64,000 bases of DNA from Streptomyces barringtoniae (GTDB lineage Bacteria > Actinomycetota > Actinomycetes > Streptomycetales > Streptomycetaceae), in contig NZ_JAJHNP010000017.1 of assembly GCF_020819595.1 (NCBI RefSeq), positions 143,715 to 207,714 of the forward strand, written 5' to 3'. Position numbers and translations under genes: made by a program. Shown in pieces: positions 1 through 8,096 of the stretch. How positions within the stretch are numbered: the first letter of the stretch is position 1; every line of letters begins with the position of its first letter. Under the pieces are notes generated by a model, which did not search any database, was not told where the DNA came from, and was given only the letters and a program-made list of their open reading frames with translations.

Positions 1-94
1 CCCTCGCTCGGCACGGGGGCCTTGTGGAGGGCAGCGGGCAGCCACGAGCGCGCACGGCGTCGCGTCCACCGGCCCATCCCACGAGGCCCGGACG

Positions 95-240
95 TCTGAA
101 GGCCACCCGAACCGGACGGCCGGGTGCGCTGTCGGCAGGTCCTCGGACTGACTCCTGAGCGCAGACGCGCACAAGTACACCGTTGCGGGACAGTTCCGGA
201 TTCGCACCGGATTCCCCTGCGGCGACAGCGAGCACGAGCA
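95..240 (-). promoter_or_regulatory. cobalamin (B12) riboswitch for a gene left of the window
   Basis: Read on the minus strand, this segment carries the conserved parts of the AdoCbl riboswitch. There is a GGTGCGAATCCGG hairpin next to CTGTCCCGCAACGGT (about 181-216), and then the B12 box AGTCAGTCCGAGGACCTGCC (about 131-153). The regulated gene would start beyond position 1. In Streptomyces such an element is known upstream of the class Ia ribonucleotide reductase operon nrdABS, which B12 switches off in favour of the B12-dependent class II enzyme. The neighbourhood fits that assignment, but the gene itself is not visible. Outer boundaries are approximate. Confidence 0.88.
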
Positions 241-293
241 TACATCTAGTGCCGGGTTGCGGTGACACCCCCAGATGTTGTGTCGTGACGGTG

Positions 294-800
294 TCAGAGC
301 GTCAACTCGTAGGTGAGCAGAGTGATGTCGTCCAGTTCCGGGATCGGGTTCCAGTCGCGTTCCGGGACGCGGACGAATCCGAGGCGCTCGTAGATGCGGT
401 GGGCCGCGTGCATGGTGCGCTGGGTGGACAGGACGACGGCCGTGCAGCCCTGCACGGCCCGTGCGCGGTCGATGCAGGCCCGGACGAGGGCCTCGCCGGC
501 ACCCTGGCCGCGAGCGGCTCCGGAGACCGCCAGCATGCGGATCTCGGCCTCTCCGGGGCGGGCGATGTCGGCCATGGGGCCGGGGGACGGCACGAAGGTG
601 ACTCCGCCGAGGAGGGTGTCGTTCCGCACGGCCACGAGGACCTCCGCCGCGGCCGCCCGCTTGGCCACGTCTCTCAGTTCGCCCAGGTACCAGTCGCTCT
701 CCCCGAAGTCGAGGAGGCCGTCTCGGAGGTAGGCCTGGGCGGTGATCTCGCCCAGGGCGTCGTACTCGTCGGGGATGGCCTGCCGGATCACGATGTCCAT
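294..800 (-). CDS. GNAT-family N-acetyltransferase
   Basis: A 168-residue single-domain protein starting MDIVIRQA. The acetyl-CoA pyrophosphate-binding signature is seen as VSGAARGQGAGEALV in the middle of the protein, followed by the usual C-terminal GNAT pattern (AHRIYERLGFVRVPERDWNP). The substrate cannot be told from sequence. The ATG at 800 is preferred because the domain begins there; an in-frame TTG at 830 would add ten unconserved residues and would run into the neighbouring terminator stem. It is transcribed toward the riboswitch but is separated from it, and appears monocistronic. Confidence 0.85.
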   Translation of the reverse strand: MDIVIRQAIPDEYDALGEITAQAYLRDGLLDFGESDWYLGELRDVAKRAAAAEVLVAVRNDTLLGGVTFVPSPGPMADIARPGEAEIRMLAVSGAARGQGAGEALVRACIDRARAVQGCTAVVLSTQRTMHAAHRIYERLGFVRVPERDWNPIPELDDITLLTYELTL

Positions 801-830
801 GGCACCGAGTGTGCCGGAGGGGTACGACAA

Positions 831-860
831 CGGGCCGCCGGATTTTCCTCCGGCGGCCCG
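831..860 (-). terminator. intrinsic-type hairpin after the symporter gene
   Basis: A perfect 12-bp stem (CGGGCCGCCGGA with its complement) closes a six-base loop, 16 bases past the stop of the minus-strand symporter gene. There is no long T tract, as is common in Streptomyces. It also sits just upstream of the acetyltransferase start, isolating the two units. Confidence 0.75.
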
Positions 861-875
861 TCGTACGGCAGTCGC

Positions 876-2504
876 TCAGTGACCGGCGCCCGCCGTCGCC
901 GGCGGCAGTTCCACCTGCACCCCCGGGTCGCCCGCGTCCGCCGTGTAGTCCTCCGGCCTGGTCTCGTCCGTGCCCTCGGGGGCCTTCACGGCCTTGAGGA
1001 CGAAGGTGAGGACCACGGTGACCACGACGTTGAGGACGAACGCGGTGAGGCCGATGTAGCCGATCTCGCCGATGCCGGGGATCTCCTTGGCCGAGCCGCC
1101 GAAGTGCTTCTGGGTCGGGGAGGCGACGCCGTACGCGGCGACCGTGCCGTACGCCATGCCGACCGCCCAGCCGGCGAGCAGGGCCCAGCGGTGGAACCAG
1201 TGGGTGAACAGGCCGCCGACCAGGGCCGGGAAGGTCTGCAGGATCCAGATGCCGCCCAGCAGCTGGAAGTTGATGGCGACGGTCTTGTCCATGGTGAGGA
1301 CGAAGACCAGCGCGCCGACCTTCACCAGCAGCGAGACGATCTTGGAGACCTGGGCCTCCTGCTTCGGCGTCGCGTCGGGCTTGATGAAGTCCCTGTAGAT
1401 GTTGCGGGTGAAGAGGTTCGCCGCCGCGATCGACATGATCGCCGCCGGGACCAGCGCGCCGATGCCGATCGCCGCGAAGGCCACGCCCGCGAACCAGTCC
1501 GGGAACATGTTCTCGAACAGCTGCGGGATCGCCAGCTGGCCGTTGGTGACCTTGACCCCGGCCGCGATCGCCATGAAGCCGAGCAGCGCGAGCAGGCCGA
1601 GCATCAGGGAGTACAGCGGCAGGATCGTGGTGTTGCGGCGGATCACCTCACGGCTCTTGGAGGACAGGGTCGCGGTGATCGAGTGCGGGTACATGAAGAG
1701 CGCGAGCGCGGAGCCCAGGGCCAGGGTGGCGTACGTCCACTGGCCGGCCTCCGGGGGCACGAGCGCGCCGCGCGGCTTGCCGGTCGCCGGGTTGACCTGG
1801 CTGAACGCGTGGGCCGCCTTGGCGAAGACGTCGTCGAAGCCACCCAGCTTGATCGGGATGTAGATGATCGCCACCGCGATGACGATGTAGATCAGCGCGT
1901 CCTTGACGAACGCGATCAGGGCGGGGGCGCGCAGGCCGGAGGAGTAGGTGTAGGCCGCCAGCACGCCGAAGGCGATCAGCAGCGGCAGGTCCCGCACGAA
2001 CCAGTTGGTGCTGCTGTCGCCGCCGACGCCCATGACGTCCAGCACGGCCTGGATGCCGACGAGCTGGAGCGCGATGTACGGCATCGTCGCCAGGATGCCG
2101 GTCAGCGCGACCGCCAGCGACAGGCCCTTGGAGCCGAAGCGGCCGCGGACGAAGTCCGAGGTGGTGACGTATCCGTGGCGGTGCGAGACCGACCACAGGC
2201 GCGGCAGGAACGTGAAGATCAGCGGGTAGACCAGGATCGTGTACGGCACCGCGAAGAAGCCGGACGCGCCCGCCGCGTAGATCGCCGCGGGTACGGCGAC
2301 GAAGGTGTACGCCGTGTACAGGTCGCCGCCGAGCAGGAACCACGTGATCCAGGTGCCGAACGACCGTCCGCCCAGGCCCCATTCGTCCAGGGAGTGCTCG
2401 TTCTCGGCCCTGCGCCAGCGGGCGGCGAGGAAGCCCAGCACCGTGACGGCCAGGAAGAAGAAGATGAAGACGCCGAGTGCGACGCCGTTGACGCCGTCCT
2501 TCAC
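876..2504 (-). CDS. sodium:solute symporter family transporter (monocarboxylate-permease-like)
   Basis: A 542-residue polytopic membrane protein with about 13 hydrophobic segments. It has the SSS-family architecture: an N-terminal helix, then an ERR-to-LDEWGLGGRSFGTW stretch and a long series of Gly/Ala-rich helices. The family imports organic solutes with Na+. The companion DUF3311 gene is typical of MctP-like monocarboxylate permeases, so a short-chain acid substrate is plausible but inferred. The GTG start overlaps the stop of the upstream gene (GTGA), with GGTGAGG before it, which indicates translational coupling. The C-terminus is acidic and probably cytoplasmic. Confidence 0.88.
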   Translation of the reverse strand: MKDGVNGVALGVFIFFFLAVTVLGFLAARWRRAENEHSLDEWGLGGRSFGTWITWFLLGGDLYTAYTFVAVPAAIYAAGASGFFAVPYTILVYPLIFTFLPRLWSVSHRHGYVTTSDFVRGRFGSKGLSLAVALTGILATMPYIALQLVGIQAVLDVMGVGGDSSTNWFVRDLPLLIAFGVLAAYTYSSGLRAPALIAFVKDALIYIVIAVAIIYIPIKLGGFDDVFAKAAHAFSQVNPATGKPRGALVPPEAGQWTYATLALGSALALFMYPHSITATLSSKSREVIRRNTTILPLYSLMLGLLALLGFMAIAAGVKVTNGQLAIPQLFENMFPDWFAGVAFAAIGIGALVPAAIMSIAAANLFTRNIYRDFIKPDATPKQEAQVSKIVSLLVKVGALVFVLTMDKTVAINFQLLGGIWILQTFPALVGGLFTHWFHRWALLAGWAVGMAYGTVAAYGVASPTQKHFGGSAKEIPGIGEIGYIGLTAFVLNVVVTVVLTFVLKAVKAPEGTDETRPEDYTADAGDPGVQVELPPATAGAGH

Positions 2505-2791
2505 TTCACCTCACCACCCTTCTCGGAAGCGGGGGAGGCGGAGGAGGCATGGGCGCCGCGGGCGCGCTGGTCGCGCTGCCACAGCGTGTACGCGGTCATC
2601 GTGAGCGCGGTGGAGATCAGCACCCAGAGCATCTGGTACCAGTAGAAGAACGGGATCCCGGCGAAGGCGGGATCCGTCTTGGCGAAGGAGCCGACCCAGA
2701 GCATCGCCACGAAAGGCGCGACGAGACACAGGCCGATGATCACGCGGACCGGTGTCACCACCGGTGGTCTCACTTCAGGCGTTTCGGACAT
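2501..2791 (-). CDS. DUF3311 small membrane protein, symporter partner
   Basis: A 96-residue protein with two predicted transmembrane helices (about residues 17-34 and 51-68) and a basic C-terminal tail. DUF3311 proteins characteristically precede SSS transporters and are thought to be accessory subunits; the role is unproved. Its stop overlaps the symporter start by four bases, so the two are almost certainly one transcript and a functional pair. The start MSETPEV was chosen because the sequence upstream in frame is low-complexity and carries no conserved features. Confidence 0.82.
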   Translation of the reverse strand: MSETPEVRPPVVTPVRVIIGLCLVAPFVAMLWVGSFAKTDPAFAGIPFFYWYQMLWVLISTALTMTAYTLWQRDQRARGAHASSASPASEKGGEVK

Positions 2792-2922
2792 GCCACGTGC
2801 TCCGTCCCCTCGCTGATCACCTGTGTAATGCGCAGGCAATCTAGGTGACGGTGTCGTGGCAGTGGAAGACCTCGTCCGTATCTCGGTATATCGATTCAGC
2901 GAAGGTCCCGGCTCCTGCTTGC

Positions 2923-3687
2923 CTACTCCACAGGCCGCTTCAGCCTCGCGACGAACTTGTACCGGTCGCCCCGGTACACCGACCGCACCCACTCCACCGG
3001 CTTGCCCTCACGGTCCAGGGAGTGGCGGGAGAGCATCAGCATCGGCAGGCCCACGTCGGTGCCGAGCAGGCCCGCCTCGCGCGGGGTGGCCAGCGAGGTC
3101 TCGATGGTCTCCTCGGCCTCGGCGAGGTGGACGTCGTAGACCTCGGCGAGGGCGGTGTAGAGGGAGGTGTACTTCACCAGGGAGCGGCGCAGGGCCGGGA
3201 AGCGCTTGGCGCTCAGGTGGGTGGTCTCGATGGCCATCGGCTCGCCGTTGGCCATGCGCAGCCGCTCGATGCGCAGCACCCGTCCGCCGGCGGCGATGTC
3301 GAGCAGCCCGGCGAGCCGGTCGTCGGCGGTGATGTAGCCGACGTCCAGCAGCTGCGAGGTCGGCTCCAGGCCCTGGGCGCGCATGTCCTCGGTGTAGGAG
3401 GTGAGCTGGAGCGCCTGGGAGACCTTGGGCTTGGCGACGAAGGTGCCCTTGCCCTGGATGCGCTCCAGGCGGCCTTCGACCACCAGTTCCTGCAGGGCCT
3501 GGCGGACGGTGGTGCGGGAGGTGTCGAACTCGGCCGCCAGCGTGCGCTCGGGCGGGACCGGCGTGCCCGGCGCCTGGGTCTCCGTCATGTCGAGCAGGTG
3601 CTTCTTCAGGCGGTAGTACTTGGGCACGCGCGCCGTACGGACGGTCGTACCGGCCTCGTTCTCCGCACTGCTGACGTCGGTGGTCAT
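2923..3687 (-). CDS. dasR: DasR, GntR/HutC-family regulator of aminosugar metabolism
   Basis: A 254-residue protein. The N-terminal winged helix-turn-helix (about residues 17-85, with VPPERTLAAEFDTSRTTVRQ) is followed by a UTRA effector domain (about 105-250). The protein is nearly the same, residue for residue, as the DasR I remember from Streptomyces. DasR represses N-acetylglucosamine uptake and catabolism, chitinase and antibiotic-activator genes, and is released by glucosamine-6-phosphate. The start is the ATG of MTTDVSSAEN; a longer open frame upstream is the antisense shadow of nagB. It lies downstream of nagB on the same strand with a dre site in the 167-base gap, consistent with autoregulation. 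The dasABC importer genes are not beside it here. Confidence 0.97.
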   Translation of the reverse strand: MTTDVSSAENEAGTTVRTARVPKYYRLKKHLLDMTETQAPGTPVPPERTLAAEFDTSRTTVRQALQELVVEGRLERIQGKGTFVAKPKVSQALQLTSYTEDMRAQGLEPTSQLLDVGYITADDRLAGLLDIAAGGRVLRIERLRMANGEPMAIETTHLSAKRFPALRRSLVKYTSLYTALAEVYDVHLAEAEETIETSLATPREAGLLGTDVGLPMLMLSRHSLDREGKPVEWVRSVYRGDRYKFVARLKRPVE

Positions 3688-3801
3688 GCTCTGCCTTCCC
3701 GGCTCCCGGTGCCGAAAGCGACCGACTGACATCGGCCACGGCTCACATCGTGGCACGGGTTCTTCTGTCAGGACTCCACCCGCACGCTCCGTGATCTCCT
3801 C

Positions 3802-3837
3802 TATATACCGTTGCAACCGAGGTTGGTCTAGTCCATC
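3802..3837 (-). promoter_or_regulatory. dasR promoter with overlapping dre operator
   Basis: The core TGGTCTAGTCCA (3824-3835) matches the DasR-responsive element consensus centred on CTAG. On the minus strand, TAGACC (3825-3830) can act as a -35, followed 17 bases later by TATATA (3802-3807) as a -10. The operator therefore overlaps the -35, which suits autorepression of dasR. The dre call is strong; the promoter boxes are inference. Confidence 0.8.
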
Positions 3838-3854
3838 AGCCCCGGCGTCCCGGC

Positions 3855-4640
3855 CTAGATCCCCTGCCACTCCGGCTTGCCCGCGAACGTGTGCCGGAAG
3901 TAGTCGGCCAGCTTCAGCTTGGACGCGGCCGCCTCGTCGACGACCACCGTGGCGTGCGGGTGCAGCTGCAGCGCGGAGGCCGGGCAGACGGCCGCGACCG
4001 GGCCCTCGACGGTCGCGGCGACCGCGTCCGCCTTGCCCTCGCCGGTCGCCAGCAGCACCAGGTGCCGGGCCTCCAGGATGGTGCCGATGCCCTGGGTGAT
4101 GACGTGGTGCGGCACCTGGTCGATGTCGCCGTCGAAGAAGCGCGCGTTGTCGACGCGGGTCTGCTCGGTCAGCGTCTTGATCCGGGTGCGCGAGGCGAGG
4201 GACGAGCACGGCTCGTTGAACCCGATGTGCCCGTCGGTGCCGATGCCCAGCAGCTGCAGGTCCACACCGCCGGCCGCGGCGAGCGCGCGGTCGTACGCCT
4301 CGCAGGCCGCCTGGACGTCCTCGGCGGTGCCGTCGGGACCGAGGAACTTGTCCATGCCGATCCCGAGCGGCTCCAGGACCTCCCGGCGCAGTACCGAGCG
4401 GTAGGACTCGGGGTGGTCGGCGGGCAGCCCCACGTACTCGTCGAGCTGGGCGATGCGCGCCCGCGAGGTGTCCACGGCGCCGGAGCGCCACTTCGCGGTC
4501 AGCGCCTGGTAGACGGGCAGCGGGGTGGAGCCGGTGGCCACGCCGAGCAGGGCGTCGGGCTTGCGTCGCAGCAGCTGTGCCATGGCCTCGGCGACCAGCT
4601 CGCCGCCCGCCGCGGCGTCCGGAACGATGACAACTTCCAC
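3855..4640 (-). CDS. nagB: glucosamine-6-phosphate deaminase NagB
   Basis: A 261-residue cytoplasmic enzyme converting glucosamine-6-phosphate to fructose-6-phosphate and ammonia, the last step of N-acetylglucosamine catabolism. The phosphate-binding GVATGSTPLPVY (about 33-44), the catalytic QLDEYVGL with Asp67, and GIGTDGHIGFNEP with Asp136, His138 and Glu143 are all intact. Length is normal. The GTG start (MEVVIVPDA) is conserved in Streptomyces; the much longer in-frame extension is a shadow. A dre site lies 41-56 bases upstream. Its substrate is the DasR effector, so deaminase and regulator form a feedback pair. Confidence 0.96.
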   Translation of the reverse strand: MEVVIVPDAAAGGELVAEAMAQLLRRKPDALLGVATGSTPLPVYQALTAKWRSGAVDTSRARIAQLDEYVGLPADHPESYRSVLRREVLEPLGIGMDKFLGPDGTAEDVQAACEAYDRALAAAGGVDLQLLGIGTDGHIGFNEPCSSLASRTRIKTLTEQTRVDNARFFDGDIDQVPHHVITQGIGTILEARHLVLLATGEGKADAVAATVEGPVAAVCPASALQLHPHATVVVDEAAASKLKLADYFRHTFAGKPEWQGI

Positions 4641-4680
4641 GCTGGGCCTGCCGTTCTGAAGTGGGCTCTGGACGACTCTG

Positions 4681-4696
4681 TGTGGTTTAGACCAAT
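4681..4696. promoter_or_regulatory. dre site (DasR operator) for nagB
   Basis: TGTGGTTTAGACCAAT, with core TGGTTTAGACCA (4683-4694), is a near-perfect dre palindrome. It lies in the divergent gap between nagB (minus) and the TetR gene (plus). It is 41 bases from the nagB start and about 70 from the TetR start, so it could affect both, though nagB control is the established pattern. Confidence 0.85.
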
Positions 4697-4763
4697 CTAA
4701 CAGAACCGGGTCTCCCGAAGTGAGCCCCTGTATTTTTCTAAGGGCCGCTATAAAATGCCCTCC

Positions 4764-5393
4764 ATGGTGAGCGGTCAGGACACGGGAACGCGGGCCGGGG
4801 CCTCCAGATCGCGCGGCCGCCCGCGCTCCTTCGATCGTGCCACCGCGCTGGAGAAGGCGCTCATGGCTTTCTGGAAGCACGGCTACGAGGCCACCTCGGT
4901 CGCCGACCTCACCAGGATCATGGGCATCGGCGCCCCGAGCCTGTACGCGGCCTTCGGTGACAAGCGGACCCTGTTCGAGGAGGTCGTGCGGCTCTACACC
5001 GACACCTACGGCGCCTTCGGCGAGCGGGCCCTCGCAGAGGAGCCCACCGCCCGCGCCGCCGTCACGCGCATGCTGCGCGAGGCCGCCGCCGGGTACACCG
5101 ACCCCGCGCACCCGTACGGCTGCCTGGTCGTGCACGCCGCCACCAACTGCACCAGCCCCGAGGTGGAACGGCTGCTGCGCGAGCGGCGCACCGCGGACAT
5201 CGCCGCCTTCGAGTCCCGGATCCGGGCGGACGTCACGGCGGGCCGGCTGCCGTCCGGCACCGACGCCGCCGCCCTCGCCCGGCACACCGGCGCCATGATC
5301 CAGGGCATGTCCCAGCAGGCCCGCGACGGGGCGAGCCGGGAAGAACTGGAAGCACTCGTGGAAATTGCCATGTCCATCTGGCCCCAAGGGTGA
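4764..5393 (+). CDS. TetR/AcrR-family transcriptional regulator
   Basis: A 209-residue one-component regulator. The N-terminal TetR helix-turn-helix (about residues 10-58) includes ALMAFWKHGYEATSVADLTR and a recognition helix, GAPSLYAAFGDKRTLFEEV. The C-terminal half is a TetR_C ligand/dimer domain of the type with a conserved CLVVHAATN. A -10-like TAAAAT (4751-4756) precedes the ATG at 4764 by seven bases, so that start is preferred over the ATG at 4755, which lies inside the box. The ligand is unknown. It is divergent from nagB, which suggests but does not prove control of a nearby gene or of itself. Confidence 0.88.
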   Translation: MVSGQDTGTRAGASRSRGRPRSFDRATALEKALMAFWKHGYEATSVADLTRIMGIGAPSLYAAFGDKRTLFEEVVRLYTDTYGAFGERALAEEPTARAAVTRMLREAAAGYTDPAHPYGCLVVHAATNCTSPEVERLLRERRTADIAAFESRIRADVTAGRLPSGTDAAALARHTGAMIQGMSQQARDGASREELEALVEIAMSIWPQG

Positions 5394-5496
5394 CCCGGGC
5401 GGGCTAGGCTTCGTGGCATCGGGTGCCATTGGTCTTGTGCGCCGGTGTCGTTGCACCAATCTTTGTGCACCGGTCTTCGTGCGGGCCGGCAAGACC

Positions 5497-5524
5497 ATGG
5501 ACACATCGTTATGGACACATCGTT
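5497..5524. repeat. two tandem copies of a 14-bp sequence abutting a dre site
   Basis: ATGGACACATCGTT occurs twice head to tail (5497-5510 and 5511-5524). Its last base is the first base of the following DasR-type palindrome. The sequence is identical in both copies. Function is unknown; it could be a second operator or a recent slippage duplication. Confidence 0.85.
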
Positions 5525-5539
5525 GTGGTCTAGTCCACA
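5524..5539. promoter_or_regulatory. third dre site (DasR operator), target unclear
   Basis: TGTGGTCTAGTCCACA is a nearly perfect palindrome with the dre core TGGTCTAGTCCA (5526-5537). It lies 131 bases past the TetR stop and 277 bases before the kinase start at 5816, in a 422-base stretch with no convincing gene. It could control the kinase, a longer upstream promoter, or an unannotated small RNA. Confidence 0.8.
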
Positions 5540-5815
5540 ATCGCACTGGACATCCAGACCGTGGACTTCCAAGTGAACAAGCCTCCGTCTTCCCCGCACA
5601 GGAAGGCGGATCGAGGGACCGGAGCTCTCTGCCCTGACTGCCCCGGCTCCTCGACCTTCGGCCGACCGGGACCGCACACCCCACGGCCGATGATGCTCCG
5701 GGCTGCGGTGCCGGGAGGGTTGAGGGTCCCTTCCAGGCGCCGCGGCCCGCGGGTGTTCTCCGGGGCCGGGCACGGGCGTTTTCGGCCATCCGAGACCCGC
5801 GGGTACGCTCACAAC

Positions 5816-7294
5816 GTGCCCTCCATGAACGAACTGGTCCGCCAGCACACCGCCCTCGACGACTCCGATCTCGAGTGGCTCCATCTGCTGGTCTCGGAGT
5901 GGCAGCTGCTCTCCGACCTCTCCTTCGCCGACCTGGTCCTGTGGGTCCCCACCCGGGACGGCACCCGGTACGTCTCGGTCGCCCAGATGCGGCCGAACAC
6001 CGGCCCCACCTCCTACCAGGACGACATGGTCGGCCACCTGGTCCCGCGCGGCCGGCGGCCCATGCTGGACGCGGCGCTGGACGAGGGCCGGATCGTGCGC
6101 GAGGGCGACCCGGAGTGGCGCGAAGAGGTCCCCGTACGGGTCGAGTCCATCCCCGTACGGCGCGAGGGCCGCGTGCTCGGCGTGATCGCCCGCAACACCA
6201 ACCTGCTCACGGTCCGCACCCCGAGCCGTCTGGAGCTCACCTATCTGCAGAGCGCCTCCGACCTCGCGCAGATGATCGCGGCAGGTTCCTTTCCCTTCCC
6301 GAACCAGCAGGTCGACATGGACGCCTCGCCGCGCGTCGGCGACGGCCTGATCCGGCTGGACATCGACGGCCTCGTCCAGTACGCCTCCCCGAACGCCCTG
6401 TCCGCCTACCACCGCCTCGGCCTCGCCGCCGACCTGGTCGGTCAGCACCTCGGGCAGACCACCGCCGAACTGGCCCCGACCCGGGGACCGGTCGACGAGG
6501 CGCTCGTCAAGCTGGCCAGCGGCTGGGCGCCGCGCGAGTTCGAGATCGAGGCCAACGACGGCGTCATCCAGTTCCGGGCGATCCCGCTCAAGCCCAAGGG
6601 CACCCGGATCGGTTCGCTGGTGCTGTGCCGGGACGTCACCGAACTGCGGCGCCGCGAGCGGGAGTTGATCACCAAGGACGCGACCATCCGGGAGATCCAC
6701 CACCGGGTGAAGAACAACCTCCAGACCGTCGCCGCGCTGCTGCGACTGCAGGCGCGGCGCATCGAGTCCGAGCGCGGCCGGGAGGCCCTGGAGGAGGCCG
6801 TCCGCCGGGTCGGCTCGATCGCGATCGTGCATGAGACGCTGTCTCAGAACCTGGACGAGCGCGTGGAGTTCGACGACATCGCCGACCGCGTGCTGGCGAT
6901 GGTCGCCGAGATCTCGCCGGGTAAGGTGACCGGCCGGCGCAGCGGGCGCTTCGGGATCCTCGACGCCGAGGTGGCCACCCCGCTGTCGATGGTCCTCACC
7001 GAGATCCTGCAGAACGCCCTGGAGCACGGCTTCCGCGAGGGCGACACCGGCACGGTCGAGGTCTCGGCGGTCCGCGGCGGTACGACGAAGGAGGCCCGGC
7101 TCCTCGTCACGGTCCAGGACGACGGCGTCGGCCTGCCCGAGGGCTTCGACCCGCACCGCTCGGGCAACCTGGGACTGCAGATCGTACGGACTCTGGTGGA
7201 AGGGGAGTTGGGAGGCTCCTTCGACATGGTCCCGGCGCCGGGACAGGGGACCAGGGTGATCCTCGACATTCCGGTGCGGGCGCAGAAGCAGTAG
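5816..7294 (+). CDS. PdtaS-like cytoplasmic sensor histidine kinase
   Basis: A 492-residue soluble kinase with no membrane segment. Domains in order: an N-terminal GAF-like sensor (about 10-150), a PAS domain (about 175-285), a HisKA_2 dimerisation domain with EIHHRVKNNLQT and phospho-acceptor His near residue 296, and a HATPase_c domain (N-box MVLTEILQNALEHG near 390, G-box GNLGLQIVRTLVEGE). HisKA_2 kinases of this type (Mycobacterium PdtaS) phosphorylate ANTAR antitermination regulators; no partner regulator is adjacent. TACGCT (5804-5809) ends seven bases before the GTG, predicting a leaderless mRNA. Longer in-frame extensions lack conserved content. A dre site lies far upstream. Confidence 0.9.
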   Translation: MPSMNELVRQHTALDDSDLEWLHLLVSEWQLLSDLSFADLVLWVPTRDGTRYVSVAQMRPNTGPTSYQDDMVGHLVPRGRRPMLDAALDEGRIVREGDPEWREEVPVRVESIPVRREGRVLGVIARNTNLLTVRTPSRLELTYLQSASDLAQMIAAGSFPFPNQQVDMDASPRVGDGLIRLDIDGLVQYASPNALSAYHRLGLAADLVGQHLGQTTAELAPTRGPVDEALVKLASGWAPREFEIEANDGVIQFRAIPLKPKGTRIGSLVLCRDVTELRRRERELITKDATIREIHHRVKNNLQTVAALLRLQARRIESERGREALEEAVRRVGSIAIVHETLSQNLDERVEFDDIADRVLAMVAEISPGKVTGRRSGRFGILDAEVATPLSMVLTEILQNALEHGFREGDTGTVEVSAVRGGTTKEARLLVTVQDDGVGLPEGFDPHRSGNLGLQIVRTLVEGELGGSFDMVPAPGQGTRVILDIPVRAQKQ

Positions 7295-7347
7295 CCCAAT
7301 CGCCGTACAGCGGCGGCCGGTTGCAGCGGCGGCCGGTCGCGGACAGC

Positions 7348-7378
7348 AAAAAGCCTCGGACCGCCGTCGGTCCGAGGC
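7348..7378 (-). terminator. intrinsic terminator of wblE
   Basis: A perfect 10-bp stem (GCCTCGGACC and its complement, 7353-7378) closes a GCCGTC loop. On the minus strand it is followed by five T residues (7352-7348). It may also stop plus-strand readthrough from the kinase gene. Confidence 0.85.
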
Positions 7379-7507
7379 CTGTGCTCGTTGCTGCTCTGCT
7401 TATATCGCTAAGCGCATCGGGGGATACTGCGCGCTGCGGCTCGGGGGCGGGAGATGCGTGCGTGCTGCACGCGCCGCCAAGCTCAGGCTGTCAGCAGGGT
7501 GGGTATG

Positions 7508-7765
7508 TCAGGCGGAGGCCTGACGGGCCCGGTTGCGGGCGGCGCGGCGCTTCATGGCGCGGCGCTCGTCCTCGCTGAGACCACCCCAGACGCCGGAGTC
7601 CTGACCGGACTCGAGCGCCCACTGCAGACACTGCTCGATCACCGGGCAGCGACGGCAGACGGCCTTGGCTTCCTCGATCTGCAGCAGCGCAGGACCGGTG
7701 TTGCCGATGGGGAAGAAGAGCTCGGGGTCTTCCTCGCGGCAAACGGCGTTGTGACGCCAGTCCAT
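7508..7765 (-). CDS. wblE: WblE, WhiB-like iron-sulfur regulator
   Basis: An 85-residue actinobacterial Wbl protein that binds a [4Fe-4S] cluster and acts with the principal sigma factor. The four cluster ligands Cys9, Cys37, Cys40 and Cys46 are present (C-x27-C-x2-C-x5-C), followed by the GVWGG turn at 58-62 and a basic C-terminal DNA-contact tail (RRAMKRRAARNRAR). It is the essential WhiB1/WblE type by its opening MDWRHNAVC. A strong ribosome site (GGAGAGG) precedes the ATG. It is monocistronic with its own terminator downstream. Confidence 0.95.
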   Translation of the reverse strand: MDWRHNAVCREEDPELFFPIGNTGPALLQIEEAKAVCRRCPVIEQCLQWALESGQDSGVWGGLSEDERRAMKRRAARNRARQASA

Positions 7766-8096
7766 GGCTGCTACCTCTCCTAGGTTCTCTGAACGTATTA
7801 CGTACAGGTTGCTTGTGAATGTGAACGCTTTCACGAATCCCTCAACAAGTGAAGGGCCGACCGCCGAGTCTTCCCCGGCGTGGTCCTTGGTTTGAAGAGG
7901 GGTTCCGGTGATCAGTGGAGGCCGGTGTTGCGGGCCGTCCCGATCGCCACGTAGAGACTCGCAAACCTCGGCGACGGATACAACCCCTTCCGGAAAGTTT
8001 TTTTTGATTCCTCGGTGTCGACTAGGTCACAGCCGTACTTCCATGGGGTGGATCCTGGCCTAAACGTTCGAGTGAAAGGACTTTCGCCCGTTCCGC
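7766..8096. other. non-coding leader/promoter region of wblE
   Basis: About 330 bases between diacylglycerol kinase and wblE, both on the minus strand. It is markedly AT-richer than its surroundings, with a run of eight T (about 7998-8005) and a near palindrome GTGAACGCTTTCAC (about 7819-7832). A 62-codon minus-strand frame is present (7912-8100) but lacks Streptomyces codon bias and a ribosome site. Most likely this is a long regulated leader of wblE; promoter boxes could not be fixed. Confidence 0.5.

Noticed and set aside
2923..4491. 522-codon minus frame that would fuse DasR to an upstream extension
   Set aside because: The extra part is nagB read in another frame; DasR has a conserved ATG at 3687 and an operator-promoter just upstream.
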